From assembly GCF_001895045.1 (NCBI RefSeq), contig NZ_BDAM01000001.1, positions 1 through 64,000 of the forward strand: a DNA stretch of 64,000 nucleotides. Direction: 5' to 3'. Numbering within the stretch: the first letter of the stretch is position 1; the number at the start of each line of letters is the position of its first letter. A program made the translations under genes and the position numbers. Shown here piece after piece: positions 32,301 through 40,426 of this stretch. The notes under the pieces were generated by a model. That model searched no databases, had not been told where the DNA came from, and saw nothing but the letters and a program-made list of their open reading frames with translations. Source of the stretch: Rhodococcus coprophilus NBRC 100603 (GTDB lineage Bacteria; Actinomycetota; Actinomycetes; Mycobacteriales; Mycobacteriaceae).

Positions 32301-32447
32301 GGTTTCCTGCAGCCAGGTGAACAGATCTTCGGGGAACAGCGCCCGCTCCCGGTCATACCCGGTGTCCTTCGCCGAGTACAGCCACCCGTGGGACTCCAGG
32401 TACGCACAGATCTCGGATTCGAAGACGACCTCGTTGTGATCGGCCAT
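29325..32447 (-). CDS. hsdR: Type I restriction enzyme R subunit
   Basis: A 1040-residue HsdR. It has an N-terminal PD-(D/E)xK nuclease with DLVFFINGIPVATVELKTD (Glu-x-Lys about 155), then SF2 translocase motifs: HSAGSGKTNTIAW (about 310-320), VVDRTVLD, VIADEAHSSQTG, FTATPKNK, and VANKLQTGFDQP. A helical C-terminal domain follows that binds the HsdM/HsdS core. ATG at 32447 shares one base with the hsdS stop (TGATG). The gene is intact, but HsdR cuts only in complex with HsdM and HsdS, and hsdM is broken here, so it is probably silent. Confidence 0.93.
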   Translation of the reverse strand: MADHNEVVFESEICAYLESHGWLYSAKDTGYDRERALFPEDLFTWLQETQKSAYEKALKAAGSQAKFLDVLTTALDKPLDHGGGTLNILRNGVQYIGGGRLKMAQFRPETSLNATTSAQYAAMRVRVMRQVHFSTADQRSIDLVFFINGIPVATVELKTDFTQSLDEAINQYRKARHPLTNGRPEPLLSFGHRALVHFAVSNDLAAMTTRLEGEKTHFLPFNMGYKGGAGNPPAEGGQSATAYLWERVWEKHAWLTIIGRLMIVETKQEWDVATGISARRTTMLFPRFHQWEAVTNIVAAVREEGVGHRYLIEHSAGSGKTNTIAWTAHRLARLHVDDEKVFDSVIVVVDRTVLDGQLQEAIRQIDGSGKIVSTISPEDVRKAGAKSKSGLLATALKTGELIIAVTVQTFPYALEAVRKESSLKGRRFAVIADEAHSSQTGEVSKKLKAVLTAEEVNEIEEGGEVDVEAILASEMTERAESQNISYLAFTATPKNKTLELFGRKGIDGKPTSFHLYSMRQAIEEGYILDVLKGYQTYDTALRIAGNAESGDGGEVEEATARKGLMRWVKLHPTNISQKVQIIVEHFHTNVAHLLEGRAKAMVVTDSRKAAVKYKKAIDAYIAKRAAVDASYNYRTLVAFSGSVAMDEDEQWAPDWEPQPSKDDEFTEANLNPGAGSDLVAAFKGTTYRIMLVANKLQTGFDQPLLSAMYVDKKLSGVTAVQTLSRLNRTHRTAGGEQKRKTFVIDFVNKPEDIRASFEPYFINATLETETDPYVVVHLATKLAQSGIYTPEQVREIAELWVTRKGNNALSAAISPAKHEFARRYAAAIEADDKVTLNALDLFRKDVSTYVRLYDFMSQIVDYGDPYMEMLSIFLRLLDKVIAESSWTAEVDLSGVVLVRARHTKAATVDISLTGSGQLKGISAAGTGARKEPKYVALQVVIDKMNDLFGAEAFTQSQVREFVQGLVQRLLAYPDLVNQTKVNSRKQFMESQDFQSAVMDAVVDNQEAHNTMADYFFSDGPAINAVIMALADAFYEAAIDQ

Positions 32448-33670
32448 CACGTCGTCTCCCAAAGGCCGATCTGCCCCGTCACCGCCGCTGCGATTAACGC
32501 CGACCGCCGCTCACGAGCGAGTTCGATCAATCGCTCCGTCTCGGCGACGAGTTTATCGATCTTCGCTGTCTCGCTCCTCAGGTACCCCTTGAGTCGGCGC
32601 TGTTCGTCCACGGAGGGCAGTTGCATCGGGAGGTTCACGATGTCTGACTGGCTGATGTTAAGCATCGAGTGACTCGTACCGGTGGCCGCCAATTCGATCA
32701 GATCGCGCCACCTACGGCTTCCGAGCACTGCCGCTACGAACTGCGGCTCGGCTCGGTTCTCATCGAGCGTGAATGCGTAGAGCTTGTCACACAGCATGAG
32801 CCGCGGGAAGTCTTCCTCAACCACCGCCGCACTGCCGACAAGTTCGCGGGTGTTGGCGCGCGACACAAGAAGATCACCCTGACTCACAACGATCTCCGGC
32901 CGCGGTATTTCGTCCTCCGGCAACTCCTTGTTCTCCATCGGACGAAAGCGACCGCCGTTCGCCGCTCCAGCCTTTAGAACTGCCCAAGTCTCGATACCAT
33001 CGGCCGGCCAGGAGCAGCATTGCGGACTCCACCCCTGTCGAACCGATCTGATCATGTGCTTTAGACGCGTCCCGGAGGTATCGACAATGGCCACAGCCTC
33101 CTCAACTATCGCACGACGACGTTCGCGGAGCGTTTTGATCAGGCGCTGCTGCTCATCGATGAGCGTGTCGATGCGGGCGGTCTCGCGGTCAAGGTAATTG
33201 GCGATGGCGCGCTGCTCATCCAGCGTCGGGACGGGTACCTCCAGCGCCGCCATCTGTGTCGCCGACAGCTCCATGAATGTCGTCCCTCGGCCAAGAGATT
33301 CCAACTCCGGACCGGCAGCGACCAGCGCGTAGGTCAGGTAGCGGCTGTTCATCGACGCACGTGGCACGATCGCACGACAACCCTGATTGAAAGCTGCGCG
33401 CATGCCCGTGCGAGCGACGTAGCCAATCGGTGCGCGGATCGACAAGATAACAGAGTCAGCCGGGACGACTGATGACCCTGAAGCTGCGCCTTCCTCCGTG
33501 AGGAAGCGAACTGTGTTCACGACCAGTCCACCAGTCACTGGGCGAAGGTCAGGGGGAGTCACGAATGGAACGGAACCGTTCCAATTCTCACTATTCGATG
33601 TTGGTGTCCCACCTCCGACAAGCGATCCTATTCTGCGGAGCGGAAGCAATGGATACCGGTCTGAATTCAC
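32447..33670 (-). CDS. hsdS: Type I specificity subunit
   Basis: A 407-residue HsdS with two target-recognition domains, each followed by a conserved helix: DEQRAIANYLDRETARIDTLI and DEQRRLKGYLRSETAKIDKL. Motifs at TRD starts include LRRIGSLVGGGTPTS. It recognises a bipartite DNA site and holds two HsdM copies. It overlaps hsdM upstream by 4 bases and hsdR by 1 base. It has two full TRDs, so specificity would be bipartite if HsdM were restored. Confidence 0.9.
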   Translation of the reverse strand: MNSDRYPLLPLRRIGSLVGGGTPTSNSENWNGSVPFVTPPDLRPVTGGLVVNTVRFLTEEGAASGSSVVPADSVILSIRAPIGYVARTGMRAAFNQGCRAIVPRASMNSRYLTYALVAAGPELESLGRGTTFMELSATQMAALEVPVPTLDEQRAIANYLDRETARIDTLIDEQQRLIKTLRERRRAIVEEAVAIVDTSGTRLKHMIRSVRQGWSPQCCSWPADGIETWAVLKAGAANGGRFRPMENKELPEDEIPRPEIVVSQGDLLVSRANTRELVGSAAVVEEDFPRLMLCDKLYAFTLDENRAEPQFVAAVLGSRRWRDLIELAATGTSHSMLNISQSDIVNLPMQLPSVDEQRRLKGYLRSETAKIDKLVAETERLIELARERRSALIAAAVTGQIGLWETT

Positions 33671-34572
33671 TGGTCCACCTCTCGCAATAGCTCAAGGATT
33701 TTGGCAACTTGCCTCTCCAGGTCGGCATCAATCTCGGCGAGGGGACGGGGAGGGACGTACTTGTAGAAGTGACGAGTAAAAGGGATCTCGTAACCGGTCT
33801 TGATCTTGGCCCAGTCGATCCAGGCATCGGGGACGTGCGGCTTCACCTCGGCGTCGAAGTACGCCTGGATGACCTCGGTCGTGCCCGCGGCGCCGGCGGT
33901 CGAGCCGCCGTAGGTGAACGGGACGTTCTCGGTGTCGCGCTTCTTCGTATCCGGCTTGGGTTTGCCCTTGGGGTCGACGACTAGGTTGCCGGAACGGTCG
34001 AGGAGGGGGCGTTCGACCGTGATGGTCCAGTAGCCGAACTCGTCGTTGCGCAGTACCTTCGCGTAGTCGGGGTCCGCGTCAGTGAAGTCGGAGTACAACT
34101 TCACGATCTTGGCGCGGTCGGTGTCACTGAGCTCACGGTTCTTCGAGCCGAGGTTCTTGCGCATCTTGGTCCAGAACGAGGTGCCGTCGACGAACTGGAC
34201 CACGCCCTTGCGGTCCGGGTGCTTGGTGTTATCGAGGATCCAGATGTAGGTGGCGATGCCGGTGTTGAAAAACATGTTGGTCGGCAACGCGACGATCGCC
34301 TCGACCAGATCGTTCTCCAGCAGCCATTTGCGGATGTTGGAGGGGCCGGACTCGGCGGCGCCGTTGAACAACGGCGAGCCGTTCATGACGATGCCGACAC
34401 GGCCGCCGCCGTCCTCCGGCGGCCGCATCTTGTGGGCCAGGTGGAGCAAGAAAAGCATCTGCCCATCCGACGTCGACGGCAGGCCGGGAGCGAAACGGCC
34501 GTAGTGGCCGGCTTCCTCGCGCTCCTTCGTGACAGCCTTGGCGTACTGCTTCCAGTCGACCCCGTACGGCGG
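33667..34572 (-). pseudogene. hsdM: hsdM 3' part (split by mobile element)
   Basis: This piece encodes the C-terminal ~300 residues of a type I N6-adenine methyltransferase: PPYGVDWKQYAKAV, GRFAPGLPSTSDGQMLFLL, GGGRVGIVMNGSPLFNG, NDLVEAIVALPTNMFFNT and the HsdS-binding helical tail. It starts abruptly at the Pro-Pro codons of the NPPY motif. In-frame codons continue into the element for about 33 residues (ending near 34672 at a stop) without a good start codon. Internal ATGs exist (34458), but the product would lack the SAM site. The matching 5' half is at 49982-50827. Confidence 0.92.
34567..34572. repeat. Left 6-bp core (CGGCGG) of the element in hsdM
   Basis: CGGCGG on the + strand encodes the Pro-Pro of HsdM NPPY on the - strand. 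The same six bases occur at 49982-49987. On the element side the sequence begins TTCCGT, mirrored by ACGGAA at the other end. Core length and layout resemble the 6-bp cores of Tn554-like tyrosine-recombinase elements. Confidence 0.8.
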
Positions 34573-34664
34573 TTCCGTGCATTGTTTAATCGTGTTGTAG
34601 GTCGAAGCCCAATCCGTCGCTACCGGGAAGGTCCGGCTATCGCCCCCGGCGGTCGGCGAGGATA

Positions 34665-34695
34665 GGCCTTCTCACTTTAAGGAAGTGAGAAGGCC
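34665..34695 (-). terminator. 13-bp perfect hairpin after the res gene
   Basis: GGCCTTCTCACTT (34665-34677) pairs exactly with AAGTGAGAAGGCC (34683-34695) around TAAGG. It starts 12 bases beyond the res stop and lies about 90 bases inside the element end, so it would end defence-operon transcription before it reaches the hsdM remnant. It has no long T tract. Confidence 0.7.
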
Positions 34696-34706
34696 GCTCA
34701 TCTCGG

Positions 34707-37700
34707 CTACGTGGTCACGAGCTGCATCAGTTCGCTGTAGTCTGTGACGACGTTGTATGTGACGCCCTGCCCGGTCTTCTTGTTGAGCGAGTCGAAGAAC
34801 TTCCGGGCGCACTCGATCTTGGCGTTTTCGACCCCCTTGAGTTGCATGGTCGAGAGTGAACCTTTCGTCTCGGCGACGAAGTACACGTGTTTGACGCTTC
34901 CCTCGGTGAACGCGATCGCCCAGTCGGGGTTGTAGTCACCGACCGGGGTCGGGATGAAAAAGCCCCGCGGGAGTTTCGCGTAGACAGCGACCTCGTTGCT
35001 GGTGTCGATCTCGTTGACGAAGTCGCGTTCGACCTTGGAGTCGGTGACGACGTAGTCGTAGATGTGCTTGCGCAGCTTGTCGCCGGCCTGTGTGAAGTCC
35101 TGCTTGGTCTGATTCTCGGTGAAGATTGCCGAGTCGAACCGGTCTTCCAATGTGTCGTAGGTCAGGTGCTCGACGATCACGGTGGCCTTCTGCTCGTTGA
35201 CGAGCCTGGCCGTCTCGGTGATGAACTGTTCCGGGTTGAGCCGGAACTTCGCGAATGTCGCCGGCGTGATCCCACTCAGGATGGCGGCGACAGTACGTCG
35301 GGTGAGCTGCGCCTTCTCGGTGATCTCGCCGAGCAGGTCGTACTTTACTTGTGAGCCGGCGGTGACCGTCTCGGTGTGAGTTCGTGTCCGCGTTTGGTCG
35401 AATCCGGCCGTGTTGGTGAGATCCTCGGCGTCGAGGGCGTCCTTCTGCTGTCCCTCGATGAGGACATACTGCATCGCAGCCACGTTGAGATGGCTGTCGA
35501 GCGTCTGAATGCACTTGCGGATTAATTCGTCCGAGTCGAACTCGACCTGGTAGACCGCCTTGTGGTTGATCCGGCCCCAGAGCGCCTGGAACTCCTTCTT
35601 CGCGAAGTTGGCCTCGTTGAGCGGAATCTTCTTCGGCTTGCGACCGTCCTCGCCGATCACCTTCACATCGAGATACAGCGCATCCACGAGCGGCCACACG
35701 GAGTCGATGACCGGCCGCAGCACCTCCGAGGTGGGCTCGGCGAGGGTGCCGGCTTCCTTCGCCTGCTTGTATACCTCAGAGACCGTGTCGTCGTCGTTGA
35801 GGTAGTCGTTCTTGATGAGGTACTTGTACAGCGCCTGAGCGAGTGCTTCCTCGACGACGGATTCGCCGCCGGGAGTCTGGATCGTCTTGCCGGTGAAAAA
35901 CTTGATGCTCGCCTTGCGTGGCCGTGCCGCCAACGATTCGGCGATCTCCTTCTGAAGTCCGGTCACGAAGTCCGTGTAGGACTCGTCGGTGACGACGGTC
36001 AGCTCGTTGATGTCGTGAACGGTGACCGGGTTGTCCATACGCTCGCCGTGCTGGTCGACCGCCAACCGCAGACCGCGCCCGATCTCCTGTCGGCGCGATA
36101 CCGTGTTGTCGCTCTTCTTGAGCATGCCCATCACGAAAACGTTGGGGTTGTCCCAGCCCTCGCGGAGCGCGGAGTGGGAGAAGATGAACCGCACCGGCTC
36201 AGCGAACGAGAGCAGGCGCTCCTTGTTTTTGAGGATCAGATCGTAGGCGTCCGTATCGGTGGACTGCCCCTTGTCGTCGCCCCGCCCACTGACCTTGCCG
36301 TCGACCTGCCGCTTGGTCTTCTTGTCGATGGAGAAGTAGCCCTCGTGCACCTTCCCGATTTCGTCGCGGAGAAGGTACTCCTGGTGCGCGGCGGTCGAGT
36401 CGTCAAGGGCGAGTTCACCTAACACGTCATCGCGGATCGTCTCGTATTCTTCCTCGAAGATGCGTGCGTAGTCGCCGAGTGTGTCCTCACGGGCGTAGTC
36501 GCGGTACTTGGCGACCTCGTCGATGAAGAACAGTGAGAGCACCTTGATACCTCGGCTGAACAGTTCGCGTTCCTTGTCGAGGTGGGCGCGGATGACTTCG
36601 CGGATCTGGATGCGCCGCTTGGTTTCCTCGGTCACATCACGGTCGGCGAGCTGCCCGGCGATGACCACGTCACCGTTGCTCAGTTCGAGCACGTCACGGT
36701 TGGCGTCGATGTCGGTGATGAACAGGCCCTTATAGGCCTCGATTCCACCGGAGATGTCGTGCAGGTTCGCACCGACGTCGAGCCTTTTGACCTGACGTTT
36801 GATGTCGGTCTTGGTCTGGACTTCGATCTCGACCCGGGCACGGGGTTTGGCGCCCTTGGCGATCTCGATCGCATCGAGGTACAGGTACGCGGTCGAGCCG
36901 GCGAGTCCCTTGACGGTGATGCCGCGGACGGCGATCTTCTTGACCAGCTTCTGGTTGTAGGCATCCAGGGCGTCGAGTCGGTGGACTTTGGTGTGCTCGA
37001 CCTTGTGGGTGGCCGAGTAGCGCAACACCATCAAGGCGTTGAACTCGGCCAACGAGGCGAGCGATTTGTCCGCGCCGATCTTCTGCGGCTCGTCGATGAT
37101 CACGATCGGGCGGTTGGCCTTGATGACGTCGATCGGCCGCCGGGACTGGAAGTCGTCGAGGACGTCGTAGATGCGCCGGTTGTCCTTACCGGACGAGTTG
37201 AACGCCTGAATGTTGATGATCATCACCTGCACACCGGCATCGGAGCTGAACCGCTCCAGCTCGTGCAGTTGCGACGAGTTGTAGATGAACGACCGTGGTT
37301 TGGTGCCGTACATCTGCTGGAAGTGCTCGGCGGTGACGTCGAAGGACTTCTTCACGCCCTCACGGATCGCCACCGACGGCACGACGATGATGAACTTCGA
37401 CCAGCCGTACCGCTTATGCAACTCCATGATCGTCTTGATGTAGACGTAAGTCTTTCCTGTGCCCGTCTCCATCTCGACATCGAGATTGGGGGCACCCGGC
37501 GCAGCTTTGCTGTCCACGAGCTTCGGTGCCAGTGGAAGATTCCGCGATCGCTGCACCCTGTGCACATTCTTCAGCAACTGAGCACCGGTCAGCGCAATCT
37601 CCGCGTTCCGCAAACCAGAATCGGGCGTCTCCGTAGCTTCGAAAAGAGAGGGGTTCGCGACCTGCTTCAGGTTGCCGGGGTCGATCCGGTACGAAATCCC

Positions 37701-37787
37701 GTCGTGCCTGGGCTGACCGGCGAATACTTCGACCACGGAGTCGACAGCATCGGTTTGGTACTGCTGAACCTTGAACTGGAGCTTCAT
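34707..37787 (-). CDS. Type III-like restriction subunit Res
   Basis: A 1026-residue SF2 helicase-nuclease. Motif I is METGTGKTYVY (about 106-116), the DEAD-box variant is IVIIDEPQKIG (about 229-239), and later motifs include FIFSHSALREGWDNP and MLKKSDNTVSRRQEIGRGLRL. The C-terminal PD-(D/E)xK nuclease is NPDWAIAF...YFVAETKGS (about 955-980). In type III systems Res cuts DNA when bound to Mod after meeting two unmodified sites. It follows mod by five bases and is the last gene of the operon. The catalytic motifs appear intact. Confidence 0.88.
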   Translation of the reverse strand: MKLQFKVQQYQTDAVDSVVEVFAGQPRHDGISYRIDPGNLKQVANPSLFEATETPDSGLRNAEIALTGAQLLKNVHRVQRSRNLPLAPKLVDSKAAPGAPNLDVEMETGTGKTYVYIKTIMELHKRYGWSKFIIVVPSVAIREGVKKSFDVTAEHFQQMYGTKPRSFIYNSSQLHELERFSSDAGVQVMIINIQAFNSSGKDNRRIYDVLDDFQSRRPIDVIKANRPIVIIDEPQKIGADKSLASLAEFNALMVLRYSATHKVEHTKVHRLDALDAYNQKLVKKIAVRGITVKGLAGSTAYLYLDAIEIAKGAKPRARVEIEVQTKTDIKRQVKRLDVGANLHDISGGIEAYKGLFITDIDANRDVLELSNGDVVIAGQLADRDVTEETKRRIQIREVIRAHLDKERELFSRGIKVLSLFFIDEVAKYRDYAREDTLGDYARIFEEEYETIRDDVLGELALDDSTAAHQEYLLRDEIGKVHEGYFSIDKKTKRQVDGKVSGRGDDKGQSTDTDAYDLILKNKERLLSFAEPVRFIFSHSALREGWDNPNVFVMGMLKKSDNTVSRRQEIGRGLRLAVDQHGERMDNPVTVHDINELTVVTDESYTDFVTGLQKEIAESLAARPRKASIKFFTGKTIQTPGGESVVEEALAQALYKYLIKNDYLNDDDTVSEVYKQAKEAGTLAEPTSEVLRPVIDSVWPLVDALYLDVKVIGEDGRKPKKIPLNEANFAKKEFQALWGRINHKAVYQVEFDSDELIRKCIQTLDSHLNVAAMQYVLIEGQQKDALDAEDLTNTAGFDQTRTRTHTETVTAGSQVKYDLLGEITEKAQLTRRTVAAILSGITPATFAKFRLNPEQFITETARLVNEQKATVIVEHLTYDTLEDRFDSAIFTENQTKQDFTQAGDKLRKHIYDYVVTDSKVERDFVNEIDTSNEVAVYAKLPRGFFIPTPVGDYNPDWAIAFTEGSVKHVYFVAETKGSLSTMQLKGVENAKIECARKFFDSLNKKTGQGVTYNVVTDYSELMQLVTT

Positions 37788-37792
37788 CTCGG

Positions 37793-39727
37793 TCAGATCG
37801 CCTTCACGTCGGTTGCCGGTGACAGCTCACGGAAGACCTGCTCCGCGTTAATGCGGGCATCATCCGAGGCGAAGGACGAATCGCGGAACACTGCGCGCAA
37901 GGGCTCACGCTCAGCGATGGTGCGCACCAACTCGGGTTTGACCGTCGAGTCGAAGCACGCGATCAGGGCGCCGTCCTCGACCACGAAGACCTCTTGACCG
38001 TCGATCTGCTCGATAGCGATTTCCATGGTGAGTTCGAGGCCCCAGTCGAGCATCACTTGGAACAGCAGGTCCTCACCTGAACGATCCGGTTTCACGCTGG
38101 TCTCAAGCTCCGTCAAGGTGAGCTGGTCGGTCGCATCCGGTGATCGGAGCACATCAGCCATGTTGGTCGAATCGACATGGAGGCTCCTGAAGCCAATATC
38201 CAAGTCTGTCTCCGCGAGGCCCGCACTCTCAGCGACGCTCGCACCAGCGCGCCGGATACGTTCTCTAGACAACTCGGCGATCGTAGAATAGCCGGCATCC
38301 GCCGCGGTGGAATTTGGGTCGGTGTGTTCATCCAACTGCACCATGACGAACTGTCGCCGCCCTCCATCTTCTAGGTTGGCCATCATCACCGCGTGAGCCA
38401 TCGATGAGCTGCCGGCAAAGAAGTCGAGGATAATGCACTCCGGGCCAGCGGCAATCTCTAGGAGACGCTTCATCAACTGTGGCGACTTGGGGAAGTCCAT
38501 TACAGCACCCCCGAAGAGGTCCTTGACTGCCTTGCGTCCGTAGTCGTTGGTGAACTCTCCATCGAGCCAGACGGACTTCACCAGTGTCTTAGCGACTTTG
38601 CCATCGACACCGTACAAGTAGTCCTTCCTGAAGATTCGCCACTCCGCACCCGTCGTTTCAGCGGTCAGCAGTGCGTTGTCACGTAGAATCCGCTCACGTC
38701 CCCAAGTCCAACATGTTTGTGTCCCATCTGGCGCATCCGGGAACACCTCGACATGGAACTCAGCAGTCAGTTCGGTTGACACTCGACCTGTCGAAGGCTC
38801 GACGTAGAGGGGAAAGTAGAGATTGGGCCTCGTCTGGGGGTTGAATGCCTGATTTCGGTTGCGCAGACCGAGGAGACGAAACGGGCCGCCATCGTCGGAA
38901 CGCTGATACTCATCCGCCATCCTCCCCTCTTTCGCGATTCCCGTGATCGACTCAGCAGCAGAGTTGCGCACGAAGATCATGAGAGACTCATGCGTCTTGG
39001 CAACGAATCGATCCAAGTGACGGCCCCGTGGGTTGACCTGCACGGCAACCTGAGCGACGAAGTTTCCTGTACCGAATATCTCGTCGCCGATCTTGCGCAG
39101 GTTCGCACTTTCGTTGTCATCGATCGAGATGACCAGGACACCATCGTCAGTGAGTAGGTTTCGCGCGAGCTTAAGCCTCGGGTAGAGCATGCTCAGCCAG
39201 TCGGAATGGAACCGGCCATTCGATTCAGGGTTCGCGACTAGGCTTGCCCCACTCTCGTCGGTCTGTCCCGATCTCAGAAGGTATTCGTCCGTCGTCTCTG
39301 CGAAGTCGTCGTTGTAGACGAAGTCGTTGCCGGTGTTGTACGGCGGATCGATGTAGATCAGCTTGATCTTGCCGAGATACGACTCCTGCAGGAGCTTCAG
39401 TGCGTCGAGGTTGTCACCTTCGATGAAGAGGTTCTGGGTGGTGTCGAAGTCGACGGACTCCTCACGCACGGGCCGGAGGGTTTTCGCGATGGGGGCGTTG
39501 GCTGCGAACGCGGCGGCGCGTTTGCCGGGCCAGTCAAGTCGGTAGCGCTCCTGCGGTCCCTCGACAACATGGTCGGACAGTTCCTGGCGGAGCAGGTCGA
39601 AGTCGATGGCCCTCTTCGGGTTGCCGTCGGCGTCGAGGGTCTCGGTGACGACGCTCGGGAACAGTTCCGTGAGCTTGTTGATGTTGATGTTGGTCAGATC
39701 GGGTGATGTCATGCGCAGTTTTTCCAC
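37793..39727 (-). CDS. Type III-like DNA methyltransferase Mod
   Basis: A 644-residue beta-class N6-adenine methyltransferase. Motif IV DPPYNTGNDF (127-136) precedes motif I DFFAGSSSMAHAVM, the order typical of Mod proteins; the usual FAGSG is FAGSS here. A target-recognition region lies between them. The C-terminal ~150 residues (SVKPDRSGEDLLFQVMLDWGL...) match the Res-contact region of type III Mod. GTG at 39727 is given; ATG at 39712 (MTSPDLTN) with GGAAAA upstream is as likely. It protects host DNA and gives the system its specificity. Confidence 0.88.
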   Translation of the reverse strand: MEKLRMTSPDLTNININKLTELFPSVVTETLDADGNPKRAIDFDLLRQELSDHVVEGPQERYRLDWPGKRAAAFAANAPIAKTLRPVREESVDFDTTQNLFIEGDNLDALKLLQESYLGKIKLIYIDPPYNTGNDFVYNDDFAETTDEYLLRSGQTDESGASLVANPESNGRFHSDWLSMLYPRLKLARNLLTDDGVLVISIDDNESANLRKIGDEIFGTGNFVAQVAVQVNPRGRHLDRFVAKTHESLMIFVRNSAAESITGIAKEGRMADEYQRSDDGGPFRLLGLRNRNQAFNPQTRPNLYFPLYVEPSTGRVSTELTAEFHVEVFPDAPDGTQTCWTWGRERILRDNALLTAETTGAEWRIFRKDYLYGVDGKVAKTLVKSVWLDGEFTNDYGRKAVKDLFGGAVMDFPKSPQLMKRLLEIAAGPECIILDFFAGSSSMAHAVMMANLEDGGRRQFVMVQLDEHTDPNSTAADAGYSTIAELSRERIRRAGASVAESAGLAETDLDIGFRSLHVDSTNMADVLRSPDATDQLTLTELETSVKPDRSGEDLLFQVMLDWGLELTMEIAIEQIDGQEVFVVEDGALIACFDSTVKPELVRTIAEREPLRAVFRDSSFASDDARINAEQVFRELSPATDVKAI

Positions 39728-39742
39728 GGTTTCGCTTTCTGC

Positions 39743-40426
39743 CTATTTCTCGACCAACACGGCCAGTTCTGATTGCTTCGTCTTCAGCGCACGTCGCAGT
39801 TCGATCTTGCGGTTGAGCTGGGGTTCGGTGCGGAGTTTGCGCTCCAGCGCGGAGATCTCGCGTTCGAGCTTGCGTACTGTCTCCAGTCTGGCGACGACAT
39901 CCGACATGTCCTCGCCTGGCCGTGTCGCCACCGGTGTCAGTGGATCCAGGATGGCGGTGTAGAGGGTGGGTAGTGTGATCGCGGCCGGAAGTGGCTGTCG
40001 CGCAGTGTGGGCCGGCTGCCAGCTGGTGCTGTAGTAGGCGCTGAGCTTCGGCGCACCGGTGCCCAGTTGTTTGTGCGAGGCCACCATCCGAATGCTCTTG
40101 GTATCTCCCTGACCCCGATTGACCTCGAAGATGAGGGGGAACGGGATGGCCTTGTCGATCGCAGTCAACACCTGGTCGGAGACATCATTGCTCTTTGCGT
40201 CGATCTCGAAGACCTGGATCTCGGGGACAGCCTCACTGCCAGCCAGGTTGATCGTGCTCTCGGCGAGTTTGTACGCCCAGGTGATACGCAGTACCTCGGC
40301 GATGAACTTCTCGCGGACCGCGGTGGAGACGGTGCCGTGGGAGTAGAACTTCTCCTTCGGTACTCGGCTGCCGAACTTCGCAGCGGTAGGCCATCGGTAG
40401 AGCAGGTTCACGCCGGGGTCACCCAT
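39743..40426 (-). CDS. DUF4391 protein of the defence operon
   Basis: A 227-residue protein with the DUF4391 layout: LLYRWPTAAKFGSRVPKEKF, FIAEVLRITWAYKLAESTI, VQEIQVFEID-like strand (PEIQVFEIDAKSN), PLIFEVNRGQGDTKSIRMV and a C-terminal coiled coil (LETVRKLEREISALERKL). Its start overlaps the helicase stop by 8 bases, so the proteins are coupled. DUF4391 genes are commonly found between an SNF2 helicase and a mod gene. The biochemical role is unknown; linking helicase and methyltransferase is a guess. Confidence 0.78.
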   Translation of the reverse strand: MGDPGVNLLYRWPTAAKFGSRVPKEKFYSHGTVSTAVREKFIAEVLRITWAYKLAESTINLAGSEAVPEIQVFEIDAKSNDVSDQVLTAIDKAIPFPLIFEVNRGQGDTKSIRMVASHKQLGTGAPKLSAYYSTSWQPAHTARQPLPAAITLPTLYTAILDPLTPVATRPGEDMSDVVARLETVRKLEREISALERKLRTEPQLNRKIELRRALKTKQSELAVLVEK

